DNA from: Thiohalocapsa sp963695445
GTDB taxonomy: Bacteria > Pseudomonadota > Gammaproteobacteria > Chromatiales > Chromatiaceae
Direction of reading: 5' to 3'
DNA length: 64,000 nt
Assembly: GCA_963695445.1 (NCBI GenBank)
Contig: CAVOGV010000024.1
Location: 1-64,000 of the forward strand
The position numbers and the translations under genes were made by a program. The notes under the pieces were generated by a model, which did no database searches, was not told the origin of the DNA, and saw only the letters and a list, made by a program, of their open reading frames with translations. Positions 1-9,167 of this stretch are shown one piece after another; the stretch's first letter is position 1; each line of letters starts with the position of its first letter.

Positions 1-794
1 TTTCCCGACATGGAAGAGGGCGGCGAGATCTATCCGGAGGTGATGGCGCGCGCCCTTGGTGCCGGAGACCCGGGAGCGGCTCGCCGAGCTGATCCCGGCG
101 ACGGCAACGCCAAGGTGGTGGGCCTGCCCGCGATCCTGCTGGGCGTTGGTGCCAAGGACCATGTCCATGCCAGAGCTGCAGCGGCTGATCGAGTGCGCTC
201 TTCAGAGATCCCCACCATGCCGCCCGCGGTGCCGGGGACGCGCTTGCGGGAGATGTTCGAACAACGCTTTCCCGAAGGGGCTCGCGCTGGTGCCGCAACA
301 GAAGGTGCAACGGCTCGAGCTGGGCGACAGCGGCACGCTGTCGTTACGCGACAGCTACGGCGACGTGACCGTCGAGGCGACCCTGATCCTCGCCACCGGC
401 CGTTTTCTTCGGCAGGCTCCAGGCCCGGGTCGACAGTGCCGTTTTCACCAGAGTTTGCTCGGGCTCCCGGTCACTCAGCCGGACGGTCGCAGCGGCTTGT
501 ACACGGCGTGCGTGGACCCACGCGGTCACGCGGTTAACCGGGCAGGCGTCGAGGTCGAGCGGTTCCGTCCCCTCGGCACGAATGGGCAGCCGCTCAGCAC
601 CTGTTCGCCGCCGGTATCCTACTCGCACGCCAGGACTGGATCCGCCAGCGCTGCGGCGCTGGATCGCCGTTGCGACCCGCTACCGCGCCATCCTGCAGGA
701 GGCGGCTGCGGTGCTCGGCGTCGAATGGCAATATTGCGGTGCGGTCAGACCCAAGGCCGCACCGCAGCCGAGACTTCACGTGGCGAGGCGGTGA
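1..794 (+). pseudogene. glpB: Anaerobic glycerol-3-phosphate dehydrogenase subunit B (GlpB), 5'-truncated by the window and frameshifted
   Basis: GlpB is the FAD/FMN-linked subunit of the GlpABC complex that oxidises glycerol 3-phosphate anaerobically. The family signature is visible but scattered over three frames: EIPTMPPAVPGTRL in frame 1, a stretch around LRDSYGDVTVEATLILATGRF and then GLPVTQPDGR and DPRGHAVNRAGVEV in frame 2, HLFAAGILLA.QDWIRQRCGAG in frame 1 from position 598, and a final IAVATRYRAILQEAA segment in frame 3 ending at 794. At least four indels are needed to restore the protein. The gene starts outside the window, where glpA would be expected. It converges on the binding-protein gene at 845. 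No glpC follows. Either a decaying gene or a poorly resolved sequence. Confidence 0.72.
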
Positions 795-844
795 TCCGCG
801 GGGTCGGGGCCTCCAAATGGACCCGGCGATGGACCGAGCGCCCG

Positions 845-2643
845 TCACACGCTAACACGCCCCGCGCGCCAAGCCTCCAGCAGGGTCTCGTCATGGACCC
901 CCGTCCGACCGACACCCTCCTCGTCCTCTAGGCGGGGTTTCGGGGCCCCCGGACGGGCCCGCGGCCGGATCTTCGGGGGCGCCCAGCTGGGTGCACAACG
1001 TTTCAAGGCCCCAGATGCCGCGATGCGCCCGAGCACCTGGTCCTGGGCGTCGGCCAGTGCATCCATGGTCTGCTGGGGATCGGTCTTACCGGTCACTGCT
1101 GGCCGATCCGCCGCATCCACCAGAGCTTGCGCAGCTTCGGGTAGTCCGGGCGCGCGTTGATCCGGTCGGTGTCCAGGCCATACGCGCCGGGCTGCATGAA
1201 CTCGACCAGGCCGCCGAGGCCGAGGGCGGCCTGGGTCATGGCGGCGGAGTCGAGGTCGCTTGCGGCGGAAAGGGGTGCCAGGCCGACCAGCGTCTTCTTC
1301 AACGACACGCTTTTGCAGGTGCAGGAACTGTGCGTAGAGCCAGGCGGCCCGACGGCGTTCGATGGGGGTACTGGCCGGCAGGGTCCAGCGCGCCGCAGTC
1401 CTGATAGCCGAGCTTCATGCCGGACTCCCAATAGGCGCCGTGGGGTGAGGGCGCGACCCGCCATTTGGGCGAGCCGTCCGGGTTCATCACGGCTGAGCCC
1501 GGTTTGATCATGTCCGGTGTGAAGGCCGTATACCAGAAGACCTGCTGGGCAATGTCGCCGCGTGCCGGCACGGGGCCGGCGTCCGTGAAGGTCATGTTGC
1601 GCGCCTCCGCGGGCGCGAAGCGAGCGAGCCAGTCCAGATACTTGCGCAGGGCATAGACCGCCGCCGGGCTGTTGGTCGCGCCGCAGGCCGCGGGACATGG
1701 ACGAGCCGACGCGTCGCGCACTCCTCGACGCGGATGCCCCATTCGTCCACCGGGCTGCCGTTGGGCAGGCCCGGGTCGCGCGACACCGGCCATGGCTAGC
1801 CAGGCGTCGGTGAAACGCCATCCCAGCGAGGGGTCGACCTTCCCATAATCCATGTGTCCATAGACCCGCCGGCCGTCGATCTCTCGGACCTGGTTGGAGA
1901 AGAAGTCGGCAATGTCCTCGTAGGCCTTCCAGTTGAGCGGCACGCCGAGCGGATACCCATAGCGGCCCTCGAAGCCGCGCTTCAGATCGTCGCGGCCGAA
2001 CCAGTCGGCGCGGAACCAATAGAGGTTTGCGAACTGCTGGTCCGGCAGCTGGTAGACGGTGCCGTCGGGGCCAGTGGTGAAGGCTAGCCCGATGAAGTCC
2101 TCCAGATCCAGTGTCGGCAGCGTGACGTCGGCGCCGTCGCCGGCGATCCAGTCCGAGAGCGGCACGATGGCGCCGCTGCGAAAGTGCGTACCGATGAAGT
2201 CCGAGTCGTTGACATAGGCATCGTAGAGGTTGCGCCCGGTGCGCGTCTGCCGTTGCATGCGTTCGACGAGCTCGCCCTCGTGCACCAGGTCGTGCTGCAC
2301 CCGGATGCCGGAGATCTCGTAGAAGGCCCGGGCCAGGAAGCGCTGCTCGTAGACGTGGGTCGGGATGGTCTCCGAGACCACATGGATGCGCTGACCGCGG
2401 AAGGGTGCCGCGGCGCGGATGAACTCCATCTCGGCCATCTGCGCGTCCACATCCAAGGTGGACGGCGAAAACCGCACCCAGTACCCAGCGGCGCGCCGCG
2501 GCCGTCCGCAGCGGTGCGAGGTCTGCCTCGTCCTCGGCACGGACCAGGCGCGGCAGCCCGGCGGCGGCAGCCAACGCGGCGGCGGAACCCAAGAAACGCC
2601 GCCGCTCGGGTCGGCTGGGCTCATCTCGCGTGACTCGACTCAT
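845..2643 (-). pseudogene. Glycerol-type ABC transporter substrate-binding protein (GlpV-like), frameshifted
   Basis: Periplasmic binding protein of the carbohydrate/glycerol ABC family found beside glpD in rhizobia, where it feeds a glycerol importer. A Tat-like leader (RRRFLGSAAALAAAAG) starts at 2643. The frame then shifts; the long middle part carries family blocks such as HVVSETIPTHVYEQRFLA, NDSDFIGTHFRSG, YQLPDQQFANLYWFR, GYPLGVPLNWKAYEDI and GHMDYGKVDPSLGWRFTDA. Another shift is needed near 1790 (GLPNGSPVDEWGIRVEE), a return near 1690, and further shifts near 1390 and 1110. The C-terminus (DPQQTMDALADAQDQVLGRI) ends at 845. Restored length is about 600 residues, normal for the family. 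No ABC ATPase or permease is adjacent. The name rests on similarity and on the glpF-glpD-glpK neighbours. Confidence 0.7.
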
Positions 2644-2688
2644 CGGGCAACCCCCATCGCGTTCGAACTCATGTCTGTCGGTCCGCCG

Positions 2689-3423
2689 TTAACGGAACTG
2701 CATGCTGGTGGGGTCCTGCAGCGCCAGATAGAGCAGCCCGGCGATCACTGCGCCGATGACGGGTCCGACCACCGGGATCCAGGCGTAGCCCCAGTCGCTG
2801 TCGCGCTTGCCGCCCGGCATGGGCAGCAATGCATGCACGATGCGAGGCCCGAGATCGCGCGCCGGGTTGATCGCGTATCCGGTCGTCCCGCCGAGACTCA
2901 GGCCGATCGCAAGGACCAGCAGGCCGACGGGCAAGGCGTCGAGTGCGCCCAACCCGAACACGGAGACGGCGAGGAACAACACCGCAAAGACGAGGACGAA
3001 GGTGCCAATGACTTCCGAGAAGAGGTTGGACGGGGCGCTGCGTACCGCGGGTCCCGTACAGAAACAGGCGAGCTTGAGATCGGGATCCTCCGTCCGCGCG
3101 AAGTGCTGCCAGTAGGTCGCCCAGACCAGAACGGCGCCGATCATGGCGCCGAGCATTTGCGCCAGCACATAGGCGGGCACCTGCCCCCACTCGAATTTGC
3201 CGGCCACTGCAAGGCCGACCGAGACCGCCGGGTTGAGATGGGCGCCGCTGAACGCGGCGACGGTGAAGACTGCGACGAAGACGGCCATGCCCCAGCCCCA
3301 GGTGATGACGATCCAACCCGACCCGTTACCTTTCGTCGCGTTCAACACCACGTTCCCAACGACGCCATTGCCGAGCAGGATCAATAGGGCTGTACCGATC
3401 AGTTCTCCGAAGAATGGGTTCAT
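2689..3423 (-). CDS. glpF: Aquaglyceroporin GlpF
   Basis: A 244-residue MIP-family channel for facilitated glycerol entry across the inner membrane. Both half-helix NPA motifs are present: SGAHLNPAVS near residue 60 and GYAINPARDLGPR near residue 190. The Asp after the second NPAR is typical of glycerol-conducting GlpF rather than of water-selective AqpZ, which has NPARS (compare the channel at 29513). Six hydrophobic segments are evident. It lies on the same strand as glpD and glpK but is separated from glpD by a 300-bp repeat-bearing gap, so it may have its own transcript. The frame is intact. Start ATG at 3423. Confidence 0.9.
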   Translation of the reverse strand: MNPFFGELIGTALLILLGNGVVGNVVLNATKGNGSGWIVITWGWGMAVFVAVFTVAAFSGAHLNPAVSVGLAVAGKFEWGQVPAYVLAQMLGAMIGAVLVWATYWQHFARTEDPDLKLACFCTGPAVRSAPSNLFSEVIGTFVLVFAVLFLAVSVFGLGALDALPVGLLVLAIGLSLGGTTGYAINPARDLGPRIVHALLPMPGGKRDSDWGYAWIPVVGPVIGAVIAGLLYLALQDPTSMQFR

Positions 3424-3493
3424 TGTCGATTTGTCTCCGGTGATGTGTTGGCCGGGGGAACTCAGGCGCCGGCGGAGGAGCCCATTTAATTCC

Positions 3494-3665
3494 TAGCGAG
3501 GCTTTGCCTCAGACCGACGAGTCGTGATCGCCGTTTTGGCAAGCTGGGCAGTGATAATCGTTGTCGTTGTCGTTGTCGTAATCGTAGTCGGATGGTCGAT
3601 TACGACCACGACAACGACAACGATCAGGACGAGGCAAACTTGACTCATCTGCAAGCATCTTGCGT
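3494..3665. repeat. Dispersed hairpin repeat, copy A, with (GTTGTC)n arms
   Basis: The 302-bp gap between glpF and glpD holds no convincing gene. It contains a TAGCGAGGCTTTGCCT box (3494-3509), then a 28-nt arm of GTTGTC/GTCGTT units (3557-3584), a 12-nt loop, and the complementary arm at 3597-3624 with only one mismatch. A conserved tail around GACTCATCTGC (3642-3652) follows. The same boxes recur in the same order at 42180-42424. A low-complexity frame through it (poly-Val/poly-Thr) is a by-product of the hexamer, not a credible protein. Confidence 0.8.
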
Positions 3666-3725
3666 CCCCAAGGATTCCAGCGCCGCAAGTCTCAAGCAAC
3701 CTGAGGTCGCACCGCGCCATGACCG

Positions 3726-5414
3726 TCAGAGACCGTCAGGGCCGGCGGCATTCGACTCCGGGTAACTCGACTGTGCCGGCGCGACACGCCCGGACTCGCC
3801 GAAGTACTCGTCGTAACGCGCTTGTGCCTGGTCGCCAAACAGGATCTCGCAGGCCTCCATCAGGCCCTCGGCCTGTTGGATTTCTTGGTGGTGCACGACC
3901 AGGGCGATCTTCGAGCGACGGCGCAGGAAGTCCTCCAGCTTGACAATCATCTCCTGGCGTTTGGCGAGCTGGATCTCGCAGCGCAGGTAATCGGTGCCCT
4001 TGATCAGCACCTCGGCCTGGCGCGGGTCCTCGCGGATCTGGGCAAGCAGCTCGAAGGCCTGCTGGTCGTAGCGTCGCCAAAGCCGGCTAGAGAGCTGCTC
4101 GATGGACGCGGGCGAGGTGTAGCTGTCCAGGTCCATCAGCCGTGCCTGGTGCATGTATTCCTCGTAGACGGAGCGGTGCGGCTCGCCGTACCAGCGGTAG
4201 CCGGAATGGGGAATCGCGACCCCGAGTTCCTCGATGATCCGGGACACCTCGTTGCCGACGTTGACGCAATCGGTGAGCTTGCCGCCGAAGATCGACAGGT
4301 GTGCGTGCTCACGATCAAAGTCGATCTCGTGCTTGCGCGACAGGTGCATCCAGTCCCGCTCGGTCCCACCGGAACCGGAGCTGTCGACCCGGCGCCTGAC
4401 GACCAGCGGGCGGACCCCACAGCGCTCCGCGATGATGTCTTCACGGGTGATGGGCTTGGTCAAGTTGAGGCGCTTATTGATGTTGTCGAGCACGAAGTCC
4501 CGATCCGCATCAGTAACCTCGGTCTGGGGGTGCTCGACCCGGGTGTCGGTCGTTCCGATGCAGGTGCGCACGCCCATCGGTATGACAAAGAAGAGCCGCC
4601 CGTCGTCTGCGAAGAAGGTCAGGATTCTTGGATTGGGCGTGATCCGGGGCACGATCAGGTGGATGCCCTTCGAGAACAGATGCTGGTGCTCGGTCTGCTC
4701 CTTCGTCAGTCGATTGTGGTCGTCGACGAAGGGGCCGGCGGCATTGATCAGCACCTTGGAGCGGATCTCGAAGGTGTTGCCGGTCTCGGTGTCCCGCGCT
4801 TGGGTGATCCAGAGATCGCCCTCGCGACGTGCGCCAAGGGACTCGACGTAGTTCGCCGCGATACAGCCGCGGTCCATTGCCGAGCGCACGAACTGGAAGA
4901 CAAAGCGGGAGTCGTTGTCGTGCAGATAGGCATCCGAATACTCGAAGCCGCCGGCGGCCTTGTCGATCTTGACGACCGGCTCGTCGCGTCGGATGCGGTC
5001 CTTGGTGAGGAAGCGCGGGATCTTGGTGAAGCCATTGCCGAACACCCAGTAGACCCAGGTGCCGAGCCAGAGAAAGAACGGCGAGAATCGAAAACCCTTA
5101 TCGATCGCCGCGAAGAAACGGATCTCCTTGACCCGACTCGGGTAGCTGCGGATGAGCTCGTTGCGGCTCAGGCAGAGCTTGCGCACCAGGGCGTAGTCGC
5201 CGTTCTCCAGGTACTTGATGCCGCCCCAGGCGAGATTGGACGACTGTTGGCTGGTGAAGCCGGCGAAATCGCGCTTATCGATCAGGGCCACCTGAGCGCC
5301 CTTGCCCGACAGGGCCGCCGCCGACACCGCCCCGTTGATGCCGCCGCCGATGATCAAGACGTCGTAGACGCCCTGGCCACGCAGCTTGGCGATGTTGTTG
5401 TCGCGAAGTGTCAT
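3726..5414 (-). CDS. glpD: Aerobic glycerol-3-phosphate dehydrogenase GlpD
   Basis: FAD-dependent, membrane-associated enzyme that oxidises glycerol 3-phosphate to dihydroxyacetone phosphate and passes electrons to quinone. The Rossmann FAD motif (VLIIGGGINGA) lies near the N-terminus and is followed by the DAO-fold blocks TSQQSSNLAWGG and INAAGPFVDD, with FGGKLTDCVNVGNEV towards the C-terminus. The ATG at 5414 (MTLRDNN) is preferred: it leaves 8 bp after the glpK stop, whereas an upstream start at 5444 would run into glpK. About 562 residues, slightly longer than E. coli GlpD, with a low-complexity tail. Probably co-transcribed with glpK. The frame is intact, unlike that of neighbouring glpB. 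Confidence 0.93.
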   Translation of the reverse strand: MTLRDNNIAKLRGQGVYDVLIIGGGINGAVSAAALSGKGAQVALIDKRDFAGFTSQQSSNLAWGGIKYLENGDYALVRKLCLSRNELIRSYPSRVKEIRFFAAIDKGFRFSPFFLWLGTWVYWVFGNGFTKIPRFLTKDRIRRDEPVVKIDKAAGGFEYSDAYLHDNDSRFVFQFVRSAMDRGCIAANYVESLGARREGDLWITQARDTETGNTFEIRSKVLINAAGPFVDDHNRLTKEQTEHQHLFSKGIHLIVPRITPNPRILTFFADDGRLFFVIPMGVRTCIGTTDTRVEHPQTEVTDADRDFVLDNINKRLNLTKPITREDIIAERCGVRPLVVRRRVDSSGSGGTERDWMHLSRKHEIDFDREHAHLSIFGGKLTDCVNVGNEVSRIIEELGVAIPHSGYRWYGEPHRSVYEEYMHQARLMDLDSYTSPASIEQLSSRLWRRYDQQAFELLAQIREDPRQAEVLIKGTDYLRCEIQLAKRQEMIVKLEDFLRRRSKIALVVHHQEIQQAEGLMEACEILFGDQAQARYDEYFGESGRVAPAQSSYPESNAAGPDGL

Positions 5415-5422
5415 GATGCTGA

Positions 5423-6934
5423 TCAGTCGTCGTCGATCGCCCAACCCTTGGATAGCTCCACGGCCTTGTGCCAGCGCCGGAACAGCCGTTCCCGCTTGGC
5501 CTCATCGAAGCGGGGACGATAACGCACGTCCAACGCCCACTTGTCGGCGATCTCGGCGCGGCTCTCCCAAAAGCCCACCGCGAGCCCGGCGAGATAGGCG
5601 GCCCCGAGGGCCGTCGTCTCGACGATGCTCGGCACCTCGACCTTGACCCCCAGGATATCGGACTGGAACTGCATCAAGACGCTGTTGACCGCGGCACCGC
5701 CGTCGCAGCGCAGCTCCTTCAGGACGATGCCCGAGTCACGCTGCATGGCCTCGATCACGTCGCGCGTCTGGTAGGCCATGCTCTCGAGCACCGCCCTGGC
5801 GATGTGGCCACGTCCCGTTCCGCGCGTGATGCCGATCAGCAGGCCGCGGGCATAGGGGTCCCAGTGCGGGGCACCAAGCCCAACCAGGGCGGGCACGAAA
5901 TAGACGCCCTCGTTCTCCGGTACCGAGCGCGCCAGCTCGCGGGTCTCGGCCGCGTGAGCGATCATGCCGAGTCCGTCGCGCAGCCACTGGACCGCGGAAC
6001 CGGTGACGAAGATGGCGCCCTCCAGCGCATACTCGACCGGCTCGTCGCCGATGCCCCAGGCGATGGTGGTCAGCAATCGCTCGTTGCTGGCAACGGCCTC
6101 GGTCCCGGTGTTCATCAATACGAACGAGCCGGTCCCGTAGGTGTTCTTGGCCATGCCCGGACTGTGACAGGCCTGACCGAACAGCGCCGCCTGCTGGTCG
6201 CCGGCGATCCCGGCGACTGGGATGCCGCGGGTGCCGAAGAACATCTGTGGATCGGTCTCGCCGTACACATGAGATGACGGCCGAACCTCGGGCAGCATCG
6301 CGGCCGGGATATCCAGCAGTTCCAGGAGCTCCGCGTCCCATTGGAGGCTGCGGATGTTGTAAAGCATCGTGCGTGATGCGTTGGAATAGTCGGTGATGTG
6401 CACCCGACCGCCGGTGAGTCGGTAGACCAGCCAGGAATCGATGGTGCCGAAACAGATCTCGCCGCGTTCGGCGCGCTGGCGCAGACCCGGGTTGTTGTCC
6501 AGGATCCACTTGACCTTGGTGCCGGAGAAATAGGGGTCGATGACCAGCCCGGTCTTGGATCGAATCATGTCCTCCAGGCCACGCGACTTGAGCTCGTCGC
6601 AATAGCGCGCCGTGCGCCTGTCCTGCCAGACGATGGCCCGGCCGACGGGGCGACCGGAGGCACGCTCCCAAACCACGACCGTCTCGCGCTGGTTGGTGAT
6701 GCCGATGGCCTGGACTGCGTCCGGCGTGATCTCGGCGGTGCGAATCGCCTCGGCAATCACCTTCATGGTGACCAACACGATCTCGTCGGCGTCGTGCTCG
6801 ACCCAGCCGGGCTTGGGGTAGTGCTGCGTGAACTCGGAGTAAGCGCGTGCGCGGACTTGGCCATCGTGATCGAAGATGAGCACCGTCGTGCCCGTGGTGC
6901 CTTCGTCGATGGAGAGAATGTAACCGCTGTTCAT
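5423..6934 (-). CDS. glpK: Glycerol kinase GlpK
   Basis: ATP-dependent phosphorylation of glycerol to sn-glycerol 3-phosphate, trapping glycerol for GlpD. FGGY-family landmarks: SIDEGTTGTT phosphate loop at residues 6-15, NQRETVVVW, FSGTKVKWIL, the GIAGDQQAALFGQ block in the middle, and the C-terminal VDGG-equivalent CDGGAAVNSVLMQFQSDIL. The start is set at the ATG at 6934 (MNSGYIL), which has GGAGG about 13 nt upstream and gives 503 residues, the usual family length; an in-frame start at 7021 would add 29 residues of no known match. First gene of the glpK-glpD unit. Confidence 0.95.
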   Translation of the reverse strand: MNSGYILSIDEGTTGTTVLIFDHDGQVRARAYSEFTQHYPKPGWVEHDADEIVLVTMKVIAEAIRTAEITPDAVQAIGITNQRETVVVWERASGRPVGRAIVWQDRRTARYCDELKSRGLEDMIRSKTGLVIDPYFSGTKVKWILDNNPGLRQRAERGEICFGTIDSWLVYRLTGGRVHITDYSNASRTMLYNIRSLQWDAELLELLDIPAAMLPEVRPSSHVYGETDPQMFFGTRGIPVAGIAGDQQAALFGQACHSPGMAKNTYGTGSFVLMNTGTEAVASNERLLTTIAWGIGDEPVEYALEGAIFVTGSAVQWLRDGLGMIAHAAETRELARSVPENEGVYFVPALVGLGAPHWDPYARGLLIGITRGTGRGHIARAVLESMAYQTRDVIEAMQRDSGIVLKELRCDGGAAVNSVLMQFQSDILGVKVEVPSIVETTALGAAYLAGLAVGFWESRAEIADKWALDVRYRPRFDEAKRERLFRRWHKAVELSKGWAIDDD

Positions 6935-7464
6935 GCGTCTGTTTTCGCCTCCAGTGGTGGTGTAAAGACGATTCTTCTTGGACTGATCCGACCCATAACC
7001 GACCCATAGCCGCGCCGCCACGTCAAGCGCGATGCCGGCCGATCGACCAGTGTCGCCTTCCGATCAACTTGGCGGATTCCTCTGCTCGGAAATTCCTACC
7101 CTTTTGCTTCAGTGTTGCCGAGTGTAGTCTGCCGAGCAAAATAGTCAACGTGCCAACGGGGTCCGTGCGGGGTCGGCAACGGGGCCGGCCAACGGGGTCT
7201 GGTCTTTCCTTTTGACTTCGTTCAGTCGAGGGGGATGGCGCCAAAAGAGGGGAGGAGGGTAAGATCTCACACGTAAGTTCTGGCGATGTGCGGTTGAGGT
7301 GTGGCGCTTGGCTTTCTGTGACCCTTGACTTTCTGCCCCCGCTCCGGACGAAACAGATTAGCGCGACCAGCTCCGCTGAGCGGGTATCGGGGTCAGCTAA
7401 CTAGCAACCCCGCTTGTTTTCTGCCACAGCAGGCCGTCGGCGCCTGCGGCGAGGCGGCGCCGGC
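6935..7464. other. 530-bp intergenic region upstream of glpK
   Basis: No gene is recognised here. The part next to glpK should hold its promoter, but no clear -35/-10 pair or GlpR operator could be picked. Around 7151-7200 the sequence CAACGGGG occurs three times at irregular spacing (flanks TGCCAACGGGGTCCG, GGCAACGGGGCCGG, GCCAACGGGGTCTG), a short direct repeat of unknown role. The remainder is unremarkable. Confidence 0.5.
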
Positions 7465-7947
7465 TCAAACGGGTGGCTGCCACGCAGACCGCAAGTTTGC
7501 CAAGAACGCGTCGGATAGCCAGAGGCCACCCTGTGTTCGTAGATCCTCCAGGAGCGCGAACGGATCACCAATGAATCCACGCTCGGCTGCGGCGAGGACG
7601 ACACCGACAGTCCCGGTGATCGTCAGCCCCAGGCGTTTCGCGAGGCGCCGGCCCGCCATGTCATCAACGATCAACAACGGACTGTTGAGCCGGCGCGCGA
7701 GGGCGATGGCAGCCGCCTCGCCGCGATCCACTTCCGCAGAGAGTAATGCCATAACGGGATCATCCGCCAGCGACTCCGCGACCCGAATGAAGCCAAGTTA
7801 ACGGCGCCATCCCTGGTGGAGCGACGGCTGGTCAGTTCAGCAGCCACCTCGGCTGGGATCGTGAGGGTGACGTAGAAGCCGCCGCAGCAGGTCTGCCGCC
7901 CCGACCTTGAGCAAGCACGAAAGCGGCGTGGTGTTGGAGACGATCAC
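7465..7947 (-). pseudogene. DUF3368 PIN-like toxin, frameshifted
   Basis: DUF3368 proteins are PIN-fold presumed ribonucleases paired with UPF0175 antitoxins. The N-terminus (VIVSNTTPLSCLLKVGAADLL) begins at a GTG at 7947 that overlaps the TGA of the upstream antitoxin (GTGA). The frame breaks near 7880, continues as YVTLTIPAEVAAELTSRR, breaks again near 7795 and continues as RVAESLADDPVMALL to the stop at 7465, with the second acidic motif LIVDDMAGRRLAKRLGLTITGT. The restored protein is about 160 residues, normal for the family. Two single-base indels would repair it. Confidence 0.7.
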
Positions 7948-8213
7948 GCCTGATCAGGCTGTGCCGCGATGCGCGCCGTCTCAAGGTCGCGAAGGGCGTC
8001 CTCCGCCGAACCGCCCCAGTCCACCTGACGTCTAGCGAGGAGTTCATGGAATGCCAGGCGATCCATATTGGCGATCCTTCGCGCCGGAGCAGGACCGAGC
8101 AACCCTTCCTTAACCAGAAAAACCGCGAACTCCTGCTGCAATTCCTCCTCCGCGCGTCCGGGAGGAAGCCTCAAGGCGTCATGGGCTTCCTCGGGGATCT
8201 CAAGATAACGCAT
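7944..8213 (-). CDS. UPF0175 family antitoxin
   Basis: Small helix-turn-helix type protein paired with DUF3368 toxins. Sequence features: MRYLEIPEEAHDALRLPPG at the N-terminus, EEELQQEFAVFLVKEGLL in the middle, then ANMDRLAFHELLARR. The start at 8213 (MRYLEIP) is chosen because family members begin there; an upstream in-frame ATG at 8252 would add 13 basic residues. It ends in a 4-nt overlap with the toxin start, typical of translational coupling of antitoxin and toxin. About 89 residues. Confidence 0.75.
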   Translation of the reverse strand: MRYLEIPEEAHDALRLPPGRAEEELQQEFAVFLVKEGLLGPAPARRIANMDRLAFHELLARRQVDWGGSAEDALRDLETARIAAQPDQA

Positions 8214-8551
8214 TGTCATTTCGAGCATCCGACGTGATCGACGTTGTTTCAAAGCTTAGCATGTCGGCCCGGCGGTACCGAACCCGTCTCTCTAGGTTTC
8301 GGGCACGGTTCGGCCCGGCAAGGCCGAATGTTTCCAGGTGCCGCGGCTTCAGCCGTGTCACCCGCTCGACAAATGCCCAGCGTCGCGTCCTACGCGGCTC
8401 TGGCAATGTCCGCTCCGCGCTGCATTGTCGCCGTCGTTGGTCGCAGCGCCGATGTCTCCTTTCGGTCTGCAGGAGTCACCCGATGCTCCTGGAAGCAGAA
8501 AAACGGGGTCTTGCGTCTTGCCCTCACGCTCACGGCGAGCTAAAGGGGGGC

Positions 8552-8725
8552 ATGGCTCTCCCCTCTCAGAATCGAGTTTCCTGGCGCTCGATACCACATC
8601 ACCTCGCGCGGCGACGGGCGGGAGGACAGCTATCGCGGTGAAGGCGATCGGGGAATGTTCCTGGGTCTGCTTAGCGATGTGTGCGAGCGCTTCAACTGGT
8701 GGGGACATGCCTACTGTCTGATGTA
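8552..8725 (+). pseudogene. REP-associated tyrosine transposase (RAYT), N-terminal remnant
   Basis: RAYTs are Y1 transposases linked to REP palindromes. Reading from about 8563 gives RIEFPGARYHITSRGDGRED, then RGMFLGLLSDVCERFNWWGHAYCLM and a stop at 8724, the typical N-terminal third of the family (about 50 residues). The start ATG at 8552 is one base out of frame. The sequence breaks off at CLM, right before the position where the family carries its His-x-His metal motif, so no active enzyme can be made. The gap 8214-9167 otherwise holds only this and the possible IS91 scrap. Confidence 0.7.
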
Positions 8726-8834
8726 ATTCCAGGGACAGTTATATAACTCCTGGACGTGGCGACTATTCGGCTATCCGCTCTTCTGCTGACCTAAATCCCC
8801 GAGACATCGGCGGCTGGAATGGGGTCGCAAGCCT

Positions 8835-9080
8835 TTACCGCCGCGAGCAGTCCCAAGGGTCGCAATCGGCCAATTCCGGCGTCACTGGCCTCTCGACCAG
8901 CATTGTCTGGTCAACCATCGAACCCGGCAAGCCGGACATCAAATTCCCGAGCGCTAGGATACGCACCTGTTCGATGATGGCGGCAACAGTGTCCGGCGTC
9001 AGTGCCGCCGCGGGCCAAAATCGCACGGCGTCGCCGTCATCGCTATCGGACTGGCGTTGCATAAGGGGCATCCGCCGCAG
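8835..9080 (-). pseudogene. Possible IS91-family transposase remnant
   Basis: A minus-strand segment reads DAVRFWPAAALTPDTVAAII followed by EQVRILALGNLMSGLPGSMVD. The pattern VRF-x-A-x-x-LTP-x-x-VAAI-x-EQVR is what I associate with the middle of IS91/IS801-type transposases, here without the usual RRVLRWF continuation and without any catalytic part. It overlaps the upstream region of the gene at 9168. The identification rests on one short block and is tentative. Confidence 0.35.
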
Positions 9081-9167
9081 GAAGATAGAGTGCTGGCCCT
9101 TTCCGGCGAAGTTGCCCGGCCAATGAACGTCTGATTGCGTACTACAGCAACTGCAGGAATCGGCGCA

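Noticed and set aside
845..2643. Programmed ribosomal frameshifting in the binding-protein gene
   Set aside because: At least five shifts in both directions would be needed, without slippery sequences; errors or decay explain it better.
3557..3624. Possible CRISPR-like repeat at the GTTGTC tract
   Set aside because: It is a single hairpin of 6-nt units with no spacers; no CRISPR array or cas gene was seen in the window.
3493..3720. Short minus-strand frame with Val and Thr runs
   Set aside because: Produced by the GTTGTC hexamer hairpin; low complexity, and the second copy of the repeat does not preserve the frame.
3822..5522. Long open frame on the plus strand opposite glpD and the end of glpK
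   Set aside because: It is the antisense of two well-identified genes; composition is Asp/Val/Leu-rich without any domain, and no ribosome site precedes it.
7151..7200. Three CAACGGGG motifs as operators for glpK
   Set aside because: Spacing is irregular, they are more than 200 bp from the glpK start, and they resemble no known Glp operator.
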